Source of the DNA: Pseudoalteromonas undina
Lineage (GTDB): Bacteria > Pseudomonadota > Gammaproteobacteria > Enterobacterales > Alteromonadaceae
Reading direction: 5' to 3'
Assembly: GCF_000238275.3 (NCBI RefSeq)
Contig: NZ_AHCF03000003.1
Coordinates: 2,108,001-2,172,000, forward strand
Length of the DNA stretch: 64,000 nt
Position numbers and translations under genes: made by a program. How positions within the stretch are numbered: the stretch's first letter is position 1; the number at the start of each line of letters is the position of its first letter. Shown here in pieces: positions 17,874 through 26,625 of this stretch. The notes below the pieces were generated by a model that searched no databases, was not told the origin of the DNA, and saw only the letters and a program-made list of their open reading frames with translations.

Positions 17874-18802
17874 AGGTGTTCCTTAACAAAATTTGGATTT
17901 AACAATGTAACTAATAGCGCATTTTGCGCATGCATGCGGTTTTCTGCTTGCTGTATAATTTTTGATGCAGGGCCATCCATTACCTCAGAAGTAATTTCAA
18001 ACTCACGGTGTGCCGGTTGGCAATGTAATACCGTAGTTGCACCGGTTTTTTCTAACAATGCCTGGTTTAATTGATAAGGCATGTATTTTTCTTTTACTTG
18101 CTCAAGAGGAGTTGTATCCCCCATTGATACCCAGGTATCGGCGTAAACAACATTAGCGCCTACGGCAGCCTCAACCCTGTCACTTACCATTACAGAAGCG
18201 CCATTCATCGCTGCTATTTGCTCTGCTTTTTTAAGTACTTGCGAATCAGGTGAGCTGCCTTTTGGTGTTACAGCGACAAAGTCTGTTCCTAAAGTAGCGG
18301 CTAATAGCATTAATGAGTGCGTTACATTATTGCCCTCACCTAGGTAGGCAAGCTTTAACTGGCTAACATCACCATGTACTTCTTGTAGCGTTAAAAAATC
18401 AGCTAATGCTTGGCATGGGTGATATAAATCACACAAACTGTTAATCACAGGAACGGATGAATACTCACCGAGTGTCGTTAACGTACTGTGCTGATTAACC
18501 CGCGCAACAATCCCGTCTGCCCAAGTCGAAATATTTAAGGCAAAATCTTTTATTGATTCGCGGGCGCCCATTGCACCATTTTGTTGGTCAAGGTAAACCG
18601 CATGGCCCCCTAAACGGTTTATACCAATATCAAATGAAAGGCGAGTACGTAAACTTTGCTTTTCAAACAAAGTAACCACTGACTTACCAGCTAGCACTTG
18701 GCTATATTTACTTGGGCTTTCTTTAATATCTTGCGCTAACTTTAATAAATTTAGTGCGCCTTGTTGGTCTAATTCTAGACCCGTTAAAAAATCTTTAAAC
18801 AT
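17870..18802 (-). CDS. argF: Ornithine carbamoyltransferase
   Basis: Makes citrulline from ornithine and carbamoyl phosphate. The 310-residue protein shows the carbamoyl-phosphate motif SLRTRLS near residue 50, [10 protein letters not shown] near 135, the ornithine loop DTWVSMGD near 225, and [11 protein letters not shown] near 263. The last motif has Gln where most ornithine transcarbamylases have Leu (HCLP), seen in some relatives, and ornithine specificity is still the best call given the operon. The ATG at 18802 is chosen over a TTG two codons earlier because AGG sits seven bases before it. It overlaps argG by four bases. Confidence 0.94.
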   Translation of the reverse strand: MFKDFLTGLELDQQGALNLLKLAQDIKESPSKYSQVLAGKSVVTLFEKQSLRTRLSFDIGINRLGGHAVYLDQQNGAMGARESIKDFALNISTWADGIVARVNQHSTLTTLGEYSSVPVINSLCDLYHPCQALADFLTLQEVHGDVSQLKLAYLGEGNNVTHSLMLLAATLGTDFVAVTPKGSSPDSQVLKKAEQIAAMNGASVMVSDRVEAAVGANVVYADTWVSMGDTTPLEQVKEKYMPYQLNQALLEKTGATTVLHCQPAHREFEITSEVMDGPASKIIQQAENRMHAQNALLVTLLNPNFVKEHL

Positions 18803-18809
18803 GTTCAAC

Positions 18810-19577
18810 CTATGGTGTTACTTTAGTTCCGACATGCTCGCCTTGCAGCAAAGCAGTTAAGTTTTCTGGCTTTTGCCAGCTGGAAATGTACACACCGCGT
18901 CGTAAATGTTGGGCAGCGTGAAGACTGGTCTTAACTTTGACCTCCATCCCGCCCAAAATTACTCCCTCTGCAATTAAAGTATCAATGTGTTTTGTGTCAA
19001 GTTGATGTAAAGGCTGCTTATTGGCATCAAGTACCGCCTCTACGTCCGTCATAAAAATAAGTTCTGCATTTAAATTATTTGCCATTGCGGCGGCTGCTTC
19101 ATCGGCATTAACGTTGTATAACAAGCCCTGCTCATCAAAGCCGATAGAACTGATGATTGGTAACCGGCCAGCACTGAGTAAATCATTAATAATAGAATCA
19201 GCATTGTTGTGACATTGACCTACTTGACCCAATGCTTTTAATTTTTGCGAGGCGGTGATCCCTGCTTCATATAAACTTAACCCCACCGGCTTATGACCAA
19301 CACTAATTGCTTGCGCCATGAGTTGTTTGTTTGCCGCACCCGCAAGGGCTCCAACAATATAAGGCATCTGTTCTTTAGGGCTAATACGTAAACCTTGGTG
19401 TTTAGCACTGGCAAAACCAGCCTCTTTTAACCAGCTATCAACTAATGAGCCACCACCATGCACAATTACAAACTGAGCATCATCTTGCTCGTTGAGTATT
19501 TCAAATAATGCTTTAGCGGCATTTTCAGTATTGAGTACTGCACCACCGAGTTTAATAACCCACGTTTTACTGCTCAT
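18810..19577 (-). CDS. argB: Acetylglutamate kinase
   Basis: Phosphorylates N-acetylglutamate in the second step of the acetylated arginine pathway. The 255 residues start with WVIKLGGAVLN, the amino acid kinase lysine-glycine motif. Next come VIVHGGGSLVDSWL near residue 38 for N-acetylglutamate binding, and NVNADEAAAAMANNLNAELIFMTDVEAV near 155-185 for ATP binding. The length fits the short E. coli-like, arginine-insensitive type, which lacks the N-terminal helix of feedback-inhibited enzymes. It overlaps argC by four bases and precedes argF by a few bases. Confidence 0.97.
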   Translation of the reverse strand: MSSKTWVIKLGGAVLNTENAAKALFEILNEQDDAQFVIVHGGGSLVDSWLKEAGFASAKHQGLRISPKEQMPYIVGALAGAANKQLMAQAISVGHKPVGLSLYEAGITASQKLKALGQVGQCHNNADSIINDLLSAGRLPIISSIGFDEQGLLYNVNADEAAAAMANNLNAELIFMTDVEAVLDANKQPLHQLDTKHIDTLIAEGVILGGMEVKVKTSLHAAQHLRRGVYISSWQKPENLTALLQGEHVGTKVTP

Positions 19578-20587
19578 CTAAACGCTCCTATTAGACCTGT
19601 AGTGTGGGGAAGCCCCATTGATAAATTAATACATTGCAAAGCCTGACCAGCTGCCCCTTTTAATAAGTTGTCAATTGCTGCCATTACTATTAACTGTGAG
19701 CCTTGCTGCTGCCACGCAATATCTACATAAGGTTGTTTGGCCACCCCTTTAATCGAAGGGATTTTGCTGCCAAGCAAACGAATTAATGGCTCATCAGCCA
19801 ATACTTGATAAGCTTTAGCTACTTGCTCACTGGCCACACCCGGCTTTAATTGCACATAAATAGTTTCTAAAATACCGCGCGGGAAATTACCTAAATGAGG
19901 AGTAAATAACACCTCATGACCTAGGTGCTGTTGTATTTCAGGCCCGTGACGGTGATTAAACAAACCATAGGGTGCAAGTGATACCTCACAAAAATGCGTA
20001 CCGATGCTGGCTTTTCGCCCTGCGCCAGTTACGCCAGAAACCGCATTAATAATAATTTTTTCATCACTCAATAAGCACGCTTGTTGAAGAGGCTTTAATG
20101 CATTTAATGCAGCCGTTGGATAGCAGCCAGCAACAGCAATTAACTGAGCATCAGCAATGGCTTTACTATTCCATTCAGCAAGACCATATGCCGCTTGATT
20201 AAGTAGTTCAGGGTGTTGGTGTTCAAAACCATAATAAGTAAGGTAATCATCATTACTTGCAAGACGATAGCCACCGGAAAGGTCAAATACCTTTTTGCCC
20301 ATCGCTAAAAACTGAGGCGCTAAATCCACACTTACTTTATGATCGGTGCACAGACAAACGTAATCTGCTGAATGAGTGATATCAGCAAGTGCATGTTCAT
20401 TTAGTGGCTGCAGAGGTAAATCAAGTAATCCTAAATGCTCAGGATACAATTCACTAAGCAATTTATGTTTATCTAAACTTTGCGCTGATACATAACAACC
20501 AGTTAGCGAAAGAGTTGGATGTTTTGCTACTAAGCTAGCCAGTTCTGCGCCGCTGTAACCGCTGGCACCTATAATTACTACGTTCAT
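19574..20587 (-). CDS. argC: N-acetyl-gamma-glutamyl-phosphate reductase
   Basis: NADPH-dependent reduction of N-acetylglutamyl phosphate to the semialdehyde. The 337 residues begin with the dinucleotide motif VVIIGASGYSGAELASL (residues 3-19). The catalytic cysteine is in VAGCYPTAALNAL, and the conserved HRHGPEIQQHLG and FTPHLGNFPRGILETIYV follow. It is the first gene of the argCBFGH(A) operon, and its promoter region is shared with divergent argE. Regulation by ArgR is inferred from the palindrome at 20737-20750. Confidence 0.97.
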   Translation of the reverse strand: MNVVIIGASGYSGAELASLVAKHPTLSLTGCYVSAQSLDKHKLLSELYPEHLGLLDLPLQPLNEHALADITHSADYVCLCTDHKVSVDLAPQFLAMGKKVFDLSGGYRLASNDDYLTYYGFEHQHPELLNQAAYGLAEWNSKAIADAQLIAVAGCYPTAALNALKPLQQACLLSDEKIIINAVSGVTGAGRKASIGTHFCEVSLAPYGLFNHRHGPEIQQHLGHEVLFTPHLGNFPRGILETIYVQLKPGVASEQVAKAYQVLADEPLIRLLGSKIPSIKGVAKQPYVDIAWQQQGSQLIVMAAIDNLLKGAAGQALQCINLSMGLPHTTGLIGAFR

Positions 20588-20736
20588 TATTTACTCTTTA
20601 TCTAAAATTAGTGACCACATTCCATGTTGTTTGTTTACACTAGGGTATAACCCAGCCAAACAGGTTAAATTTATGAGTGATAACTATCGTCGTATTATTT
20701 TCATGGCGTAACTTCAACATATTTATGCTTAAAAAG

Positions 20737-20750
20737 TGAATTGATATTCA
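20737..20750. promoter_or_regulatory. ARG-box-like operator (ArgR) between argC and argE
   Basis: TGAATTGATATTCA is a near-perfect match to the core of the ArgR consensus TGAATwwwwATTCA, with a single G inside the four central positions. It lies between the divergent argC and argE genes, the expected place for arginine repression of both. A weaker candidate half-match is at about 20774-20787. Enteric ArgR usually uses two boxes about 21 bases apart, and I do not see that spacing here. Confidence 0.65.
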
Positions 20751-20808
20751 TAGTAAATACTTTTATATTGTTATGCAATTAAAATGAATACTTATTTTGG
20801 AATTTTTT

Positions 20809-21954
20809 ATGTCTCTGCCGTCATTTATTTCGATGTACCAGCAATTGATTGCTGCCCCCTCTATCAGTGCCATTGAAGATCATTTATGTATGAGTAATAA
20901 AAGTGTCATTGAATTGCTAGCGCAATGGTGTGAAAGCTTAGGTTTTAACTGTGAAATAATAGAGTTAGAAGGCAACAAAGGTCGCTACAACTTATTAGCA
21001 AAACGCGGTCAAGGCGACGGCGGTTTAATGCTGGCAGGTCACACTGATACGGTGCCATTTGATGATAGTCGTTGGAATCACAACCCATTTAAGTTAACTG
21101 AGCGAGATAACAAACTATTTGGCTTAGGTAGCATTGATATGAAAGGTTTTTTTGCTTTTGTACTGCAGGCTATTAGTGAGCTTGATGAAAAGCAACAAAC
21201 ACAACCAATTTTAATATTAGCCACCGCAGACGAAGAAACCACTATGGCTGGCGCACAACAAATCTGTAAGCACCCAAATTTAAAGCCAAGTCGCTGTATT
21301 ATTGGTGAACCTACTGATATGACGCCAGTATTTACTCATAAAGGTCATATGAGTACAGCAATAAGAGTTGTCGGCCGTTCAGGACATAGCTCAGATCCCG
21401 AACGGGGTCTTAACGCCATCGAAGTGATGCATAAAGTGATTACAAAATTGCTAATCTTAAAAGAACAACTTAAGAATAAATATTCAATAAATTACTTTGA
21501 AATTCCTCACCCAACGCTCAATTTAGGTAATATTCATGGGGGCGATAATGCAAATCGGATTTGCGGTTGCTGTGAAATGCACATTGATATGCGCCCTCTT
21601 CCTGGCTTAAGTGTACAAGAGCTGCAAGCATTGCTGCTTGATGCAACCTACGATATAAATCAGCAATACCCAAATTCGGTCAGTGTGATTGATTTACATG
21701 AGCCAATTCCAGCATTTACAGGAAGCACAGACAGCGCGTTAGTTAAACTAGCCGAAAATATAGCAGGGCAAAAAGCGGTGGCTGTTAATTACTGTACTGA
21801 GGCACCATTTATACAACAACTGGGTTGTGAAACCATCGTCATGGGACCGGGTTCAATTAACCAAGCGCATCAGCCCGATGAATATTTAGCGATGGAAAAA
21901 ATAAAGCCTTCGCAACAAATTATCAGCAACCTCATAAAGGCGAGTTGCTTTTAA
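20809..21954 (+). CDS. argE: Acetylornithine deacetylase
   Basis: Hydrolyses N-acetylornithine to ornithine, the linear-pathway step that complements an ArgA-type activity. The 381-residue M20 metallopeptidase has [13 protein letters not shown] (first zinc His and Asp) near residue 77, [13 protein letters not shown] with the bridging Asp near 108, [12 protein letters not shown] with the catalytic Glu pair near 140, GEPTDM near 164, and [15 protein letters not shown] with the last zinc His near 350. The ATG at 20809 fits the family start; an upstream TTG adds four residues. It is divergent from argC and ends in a strong terminator. Confidence 0.95.
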   Translation: MSLPSFISMYQQLIAAPSISAIEDHLCMSNKSVIELLAQWCESLGFNCEIIELEGNKGRYNLLAKRGQGDGGLMLAGHTDTVPFDDSRWNHNPFKLTERDNKLFGLGSIDMKGFFAFVLQAISELDEKQQTQPILILATADEETTMAGAQQICKHPNLKPSRCIIGEPTDMTPVFTHKGHMSTAIRVVGRSGHSSDPERGLNAIEVMHKVITKLLILKEQLKNKYSINYFEIPHPTLNLGNIHGGDNANRICGCCEMHIDMRPLPGLSVQELQALLLDATYDINQQYPNSVSVIDLHEPIPAFTGSTDSALVKLAENIAGQKAVAVNYCTEAPFIQQLGCETIVMGPGSINQAHQPDEYLAMEKIKPSQQIISNLIKASCF

Positions 21955-21962
21955 TCAGTAAC

Positions 21963-21991
21963 AAAAAAGACGCTATTAAGCGTCTTTTTTA
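21963..21991 (+). terminator. Terminator of argE
   Basis: AAAAAAGACGCT and AGCGTCTTTTTT form a perfect stem around four or five bases, ending in a T run, directly after the argE stop. Confidence 0.92.
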
Positions 21992-22004
21992 TAGCATTTA
22001 TATT

Positions 22005-22202
22005 TAACCTGAACTCTGAATAATAAATCTATCTCAAGCAGCTATTTTTAGCGCTAACTGCGTTGAATTTACTTGCAATAGGCTAGCTATTGACGCGTAA
22101 GCTCGCCTTGTTTTCACTGAAAATCTCTGGCTAGAGAAAATAAAAATAAATATCATTTTTAATTCAATATGTTAATAAACCTCTTAACCAGAGTTCAGGT
22201 TA
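22005..22202. mobile_element. MITE-like inverted-repeat element, about 200 bp, no ORF
   Basis: TAACCTGAACTCTG at 22005-22018 and its exact reverse complement at 22189-22202 are 14-bp terminal inverted repeats that enclose 170 non-coding bases. The outermost TA on each side could be a TA target duplication, as made by IS630/Tc1-mariner-type transposases. Inside, CAATAG-GCTAG-CTATTG forms a further palindrome near 22076-22092. The element fills the space between argE and panP and ends just before the panP stop codon. The mobile origin is inferred from structure only. Confidence 0.55.
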
Positions 22203-22203
22203 G

Positions 22204-23829
22204 TTACATATATTTTCGTAAATACTTTTTAAATACAGGGTCGGTTTGAGCTAGTTCTTTCTGCTCTTCTAATATCTCTTTTAATATTGCACCTGATGTA
22301 AGCGGATTCGCAAGCACCACTCTAAATACCACGGTTGGTTGGTTATCATATTGAACTGGCGTTAAACGTGTACGCGATACAAACGAGCGACCTGATTCAC
22401 GTTGACGTTTTTGCATGCTTGCAGTAAAACGATTAAGCGCGGCAAAGATATCTAAACGGGTTTGTGCGTCGGCCTGTGCTATCGCATTTTTAATTTGCTT
22501 AGGGACATAACGATAAGTTAGCAAACATAGCTCAGGTTCTGATATTAATTCAAAGTCTTCATCTGCTTTTATCAAATCAGCAAAGTAACGTGCTTTTTTA
22601 ATACTGCGATCGATAAGCATTTCGTAGCCTTTACGACCAATAACACGTAAGCAAGCATGCACTAACATAGCCATACCAGGGCGGCTTCCCTCAAGGGTAT
22701 GGCTGCCTAAATCTTTAGAGCCTTTACGTAAAATATACTCAGCATGGTGTTCGATGGCATCAGTTGCAGCAGGGTCTTTAAACAGCACCAAACCTGCCCC
22801 CATCGGTACATACATTTGTTTATGCGCATCAATCGTGATTGAATCTGCATGCTCAATACCTTTTAAAAGGTGCCTATGGGTATTAGAGAGTAAAGTAGCT
22901 CCGCCCCACGCCGCATCAACATGAAAGTGGCAATTAATCTCTTGTGCTAAATTAGCCATGTCTTCTAGTGGATCGATATTACCAGTTTCAGTCGTTCCGG
23001 CTACGCCAATAATTGCCATCACTTTAATGCCTTGCGCTTCAAGCTCTAGCGCTTTTTCTCGCATAGCAGCTACATCAACTTTATTATCAGCCGATGTTTT
23101 AATACCAATTAAATTCTCACGGCCAATACCTAATAAATCAACCGATTTGCCTAATGAGTAATGACCTCGCTCAGAGATTAAAACCGCCAGTCCTTTGTAA
23201 CCATAGTGGAGCATTCCCGCCACTAAACCTTGTGCAGCAATGCCTTTAAAGTTGCCATCCGCTTTCAATAAGCGGTTGCGGGCAATCCAAAGTGCTGTAA
23301 TGTTAGCTACTGTGCCACCAGAGCAAAATGCTCCTAAAGAGGTTTTTGCACTGTGCATCCATTTAGAATAAAAGCCATCATTTTGTCCATAAGCTAAATG
23401 ATGCATCATTCCTAAAACTTGACGCTCTAATGGGGTAAACGCTTTTGAGGTTTCTATTTTTACAAGGTTTTGATTTAGCCCAACCATTAATTTCGATAAC
23501 GGCAGTAAAAAATGTGGCAGAGCAGATGTCATGTGACCAATAAAGCTTGGCGCTGCGGTATGTACAGAATGAGCAACCAGCTGTTCCATAATATCTTGGG
23601 CATAGCAAGACACAAACGTTGGCTCTTCAGGGATAGCCGCAGATTGAAAATCTTTTTCTATTTCATGTAATGGTTTTTCAATTGCCGCGATATTTTCGTT
23701 TAAGAAACCTGCTAAATTACTCGAAATTTCAAGCTCTATTTTGCTCAAAGTTGAGTCAGGGGCCTCTGGAACGGTAAATATCCGTTTGAGGCTTTCTTTA
23801 GAGGCGACGGCACAACGCTTTTGATCCAT
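22204..23829 (-). CDS. panP: PLP-dependent decarboxylase, PanP-like aspartate 1-decarboxylase
   Basis: A group II PLP decarboxylase of about 541 residues. The cofactor site is clear: SGGTVANITALWIARN near residue 172, HVDAAWGGA with the ring-stacking Asp at about 305, and the Schiff-base lysine in TIDAHKQMYVP at about 337. Length and N-terminal layout match the group annotated as pyridoxal-dependent aspartate 1-decarboxylase (PanP) in Vibrio and relatives, which makes beta-alanine for pantothenate in species without pyruvoyl-type PanD. Glutamate decarboxylase activity cannot be excluded from sequence. The ATG at 23829 has AGG seven bases before it; another ATG two codons earlier is also possible. 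It appears to be transcribed alone. Confidence 0.8.
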   Translation of the reverse strand: MDQKRCAVASKESLKRIFTVPEAPDSTLSKIELEISSNLAGFLNENIAAIEKPLHEIEKDFQSAAIPEEPTFVSCYAQDIMEQLVAHSVHTAAPSFIGHMTSALPHFLLPLSKLMVGLNQNLVKIETSKAFTPLERQVLGMMHHLAYGQNDGFYSKWMHSAKTSLGAFCSGGTVANITALWIARNRLLKADGNFKGIAAQGLVAGMLHYGYKGLAVLISERGHYSLGKSVDLLGIGRENLIGIKTSADNKVDVAAMREKALELEAQGIKVMAIIGVAGTTETGNIDPLEDMANLAQEINCHFHVDAAWGGATLLSNTHRHLLKGIEHADSITIDAHKQMYVPMGAGLVLFKDPAATDAIEHHAEYILRKGSKDLGSHTLEGSRPGMAMLVHACLRVIGRKGYEMLIDRSIKKARYFADLIKADEDFELISEPELCLLTYRYVPKQIKNAIAQADAQTRLDIFAALNRFTASMQKRQRESGRSFVSRTRLTPVQYDNQPTVVFRVVLANPLTSGAILKEILEEQKELAQTDPVFKKYLRKYM

Positions 23830-24033
23830 CTTCATACCTAGTGTGTGACTAAAACACCTGTTAGTTTGTAAAACACGCTAATTTAAGGTGTTTTTAAGCA
23901 ACGGCATTTCTAAAAAATTGCGCTAACTTTACTGCAATATGACAAAAATGTCTCGTTTTAAGCCATAAAAGACAATACAAAATAGATAACATTTCACTAT
24001 TTTTTATATTTAGTACAAAGGGTAATTAAAATA

Positions 24034-24061
24034 TTGGGCATTTATAATTTTTAAGTATAAT
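24034..24061 (+). promoter_or_regulatory. Candidate promoter of the degenerate GGDEF-EAL gene
   Basis: TTGGGC (24034-24039) and a perfect TATAAT (24056-24061) are 16 bases apart and 27 bases before the ATG. Confidence 0.5.
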
Positions 24062-24088
24062 AAATCTAACAAAAAATAAGGATGTTAC

Positions 24089-25957
24089 ATGCTAAAAGGA
24101 AATCTAAAATTAACTCGGTTGGCGCTCGGTACCGTCTTTTTTTTAGTCAGCTTAATAATCTACAGTTACTACACCTACACTGCCATCAATAATGATGTGA
24201 TACGCAGCATTGATAATCGTTTATTAAATGCAGCCACCAGCGTAAAGTACATTTTAGGTAGTGATTATCACGATAAAGTAGCGCAAGAAATTAGCTTTTC
24301 AAGCTATCAAAATAAAGCCGACCAGCTTTCGGCATTGGCCAATGATTTAAATATAGATTATTTATATTCAATGGTACTGATTGATGAGAATGTTTATTTT
24401 ACTGCCTCTAGCTACACTCAAGATGATCAAAATAACGGTAAAGTTACTCAGTTTTTAGATCTTTATCCCGAAGCCACGCCAATAACTATGGCTGCATTTT
24501 TATCAACGGCCCCTATTTTTGAAACCTCAACAGCGCATCGCGGCCATTCTAAAACAGTATATATTCCTCATCTGGCAAAAAATGGCAGAACCTATATTAC
24601 AGCTGCAGATATTAGCGTTGATAAAATTAGCAATGCGTTAAAAACAGACTTATATCAATCTATGTTTCATTTTTGCTGCGTCATTATTATTTTATTAATA
24701 GTTTATACTCTTTATTACTATGGAGTACGTCGTTCATTAATGAGCGACCATGCAAGCGGATTCGAAAATCATATTGCCTTAGAAAAACGGCTAAAAAAAA
24801 GCAATGAACATCATTTACAAATTGCGATTATTTTAGTGAACGAAATTGATAATATCAGCCGTTTTTTTGGCACAAAAACAGCCGATGAAGTGATGAAAAA
24901 GCTGCTCACTCACTTTAAGCAGCAAGCCCGTTTGCACGCACGTATTTATCGTATTGCAACTAATAAACTCGCTATTTTGACTGATAAAGAAACTCCCTTT
25001 GATGAGCTATATAGCATCATACAATCGCATAATAAAAATATACCGTTTTTAAATCAGCCTTTTATTTATATTACACTTAACGCTGGTGTAGCTAGAGGCA
25101 ATAAGTCATTACTGCTTAAGAATGCTCATATTGCGTTACTGCAATCTAAGCAGGGCGATCAGAGCATAGTTAACTACTGTGAGGCAATTAACGACGCTAA
25201 ATCTCTATATTTATATAATGTTGAAATAGCAAAAGAAATTCGTGAAGCATTTGATGCTCATCGTGTTGTCCCTTACTTCCAGCCGGTTATAAATACTCAT
25301 ACCGATGAAGTTATTAGGTATGATTGCTCACCGAGAATAGTCACTTCACAAGGGGAGATTTTAACCCCTGATACCTTTGCAAATGCACTAGATAGACTGC
25401 GTATGAATGGCATGTTAACCCATGCTCTGTTTACTCAATGTGTTTCACGTTTTCGTAAATCAGCAATTTGTTGGGAGTTAACGCTGTGCGCTGAAAACAT
25501 TGCAGATCCCACTATTTATGATCATATTGCGTATGAGCTTCATCGCTACCCTAATCCTGAAAACATTACTATTTCGATTTTAGAGTCGCAGGTTATTTCA
25601 CATTACTATGAAATAAAGTCATTTATCGCAATGGTAAAAAGTAAGGGGGCAAAGGTGGTGATGCACTGCTGGGGTAATGAGTTTATTAATACTCTTAATA
25701 CTTTAAAAGTGGAGGTTGATGGTATAAAACTCGATGGAGCAATCACAAAGCAGCTATTAAATGATGCAAATACGTCGCTATTTATATCCTACATCACTGA
25801 TATAGCCCAGCAGCTTGAACTTGAATTGGTTGTTGAAGCGGTAGAAAGTAATACGGTTGCAGAGTTACTCAGTCAACTAAATGTGACGCTGATGCAAGGT
25901 AGTTTCCTTGGCAAACCAACGCCACATGTTACTGAGTTTAAAAAAGCAATGAATTAG
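24089..25957 (+). CDS. Membrane sensor with degenerate GGDEF and EAL domains
   Basis: A 622-residue protein with a helix at about residues 11-30, a periplasmic sensor region at about 31-190, a second helix at about 192-214, then GGDEF-like (about 230-365) and EAL-like (about 380-618) domains. Both catalytic motifs are lost. Where GGDEF should be, the sequence reads RIATNKLAIL. Where EAL should be, it is RYDCSPRI, and the metal-binding DDFG is HCWG. The IKLDG and QGSFLGKP segments keep the fold recognisable. It is therefore unlikely to make or cleave cyclic di-GMP, and a binding or scaffold role like that of LapD is one possibility. AAGGATGTTAC precedes the ATG. The stop overlaps the convergent methyltransferase by four bases. 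Confidence 0.88.
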   Translation: MLKGNLKLTRLALGTVFFLVSLIIYSYYTYTAINNDVIRSIDNRLLNAATSVKYILGSDYHDKVAQEISFSSYQNKADQLSALANDLNIDYLYSMVLIDENVYFTASSYTQDDQNNGKVTQFLDLYPEATPITMAAFLSTAPIFETSTAHRGHSKTVYIPHLAKNGRTYITAADISVDKISNALKTDLYQSMFHFCCVIIILLIVYTLYYYGVRRSLMSDHASGFENHIALEKRLKKSNEHHLQIAIILVNEIDNISRFFGTKTADEVMKKLLTHFKQQARLHARIYRIATNKLAILTDKETPFDELYSIIQSHNKNIPFLNQPFIYITLNAGVARGNKSLLLKNAHIALLQSKQGDQSIVNYCEAINDAKSLYLYNVEIAKEIREAFDAHRVVPYFQPVINTHTDEVIRYDCSPRIVTSQGEILTPDTFANALDRLRMNGMLTHALFTQCVSRFRKSAICWELTLCAENIADPTIYDHIAYELHRYPNPENITISILESQVISHYYEIKSFIAMVKSKGAKVVMHCWGNEFINTLNTLKVEVDGIKLDGAITKQLLNDANTSLFISYITDIAQQLELELVVEAVESNTVAELLSQLNVTLMQGSFLGKPTPHVTEFKKAMN

Positions 25958-26625
25958 TTATTAATATTAATGGCTAGTCGGTGGCTTTGCTGACCACTGG
26001 CCCAGTACTTACGCTCAAAAGGTGTAATTGCTTCGTCTGATTCAAACAATTCGGTTTCACATGGATGGCCTGCTAATTCGAGCGCTCTGGCGAACTCTTT
26101 AACATAGATATCCCAATTACTTCGCACTTCAAGTAAACCACCTAGCTTTACAATAAACGGGAAGATAGCCGCCCCATGCCAGCGCCGTTGAATGTGCTTA
26201 GACTTAGGCCACGGGTTAGGGTAAAGCAAATAGTGATGGCTAGGCTGCCAATTAGCAGCCACCGCTAAACGCCAAAAATCATTTAAGTCAGCTTGCACCA
26301 AAATGTATTGACCACTCTCAGTTTGTTTATACTCAACATCGTGCTTATCAAGTCGATGAGATGACTTGTCAATGCCTACCACTAACGCTTCAGGATGACG
26401 TTTCGCTAAATTAGCAGTGCTTTCGCCAACGCCACAACAGGAGTCTAGGATAAGCGGTCCATCAAAAGCTTGCACCTTAGCATTAACTTCATCAAATGCG
26501 GTTTGAGTATGCGCTGCAATTGGCTTTTTAAACTCGGCTTGTAAGTGTTTATTAACTATTTCATCAAGCTTTTCATGAAGTCCCGCTTGATTAGATACAA
26601 TACTACGTGAATTTGCATCGCTCAT
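25954..26625 (-). CDS. TrmB-like SAM-dependent methyltransferase
   Basis: 223 residues related to tRNA (guanine-N7)-methyltransferase TrmB. The SAM-binding motif is DSCCGVGESTANLAKRHP near residue 60, followed by VVGIDKSSHRL. The TrmB motif that normally reads FPDPWxKxRHxKRR is here YPNPWPKSKHIQRRWH near residue 155, with Asn in place of the Asp regarded as catalytic in E. coli TrmB. The ending FERKYWASGQQ is also TrmB-like. It may be a paralog with altered substrate or reduced activity, since canonical trmB normally has a different neighbourhood. It is last in the mpl-ubiX-yadG-yadH operon, starting on the last base of yadH. Confidence 0.75.
   Translation of the reverse strand: MSDANSRSIVSNQAGLHEKLDEIVNKHLQAEFKKPIAAHTQTAFDEVNAKVQAFDGPLILDSCCGVGESTANLAKRHPEALVVGIDKSSHRLDKHDVEYKQTESGQYILVQADLNDFWRLAVAANWQPSHHYLLYPNPWPKSKHIQRRWHGAAIFPFIVKLGGLLEVRSNWDIYVKEFARALELAGHPCETELFESDEAITPFERKYWASGQQSHRLAININN

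Noticed and set aside
24089..25957. Active diguanylate cyclase or phosphodiesterase
   Set aside because: All key catalytic residues are replaced, so an enzymatic annotation is not supported.
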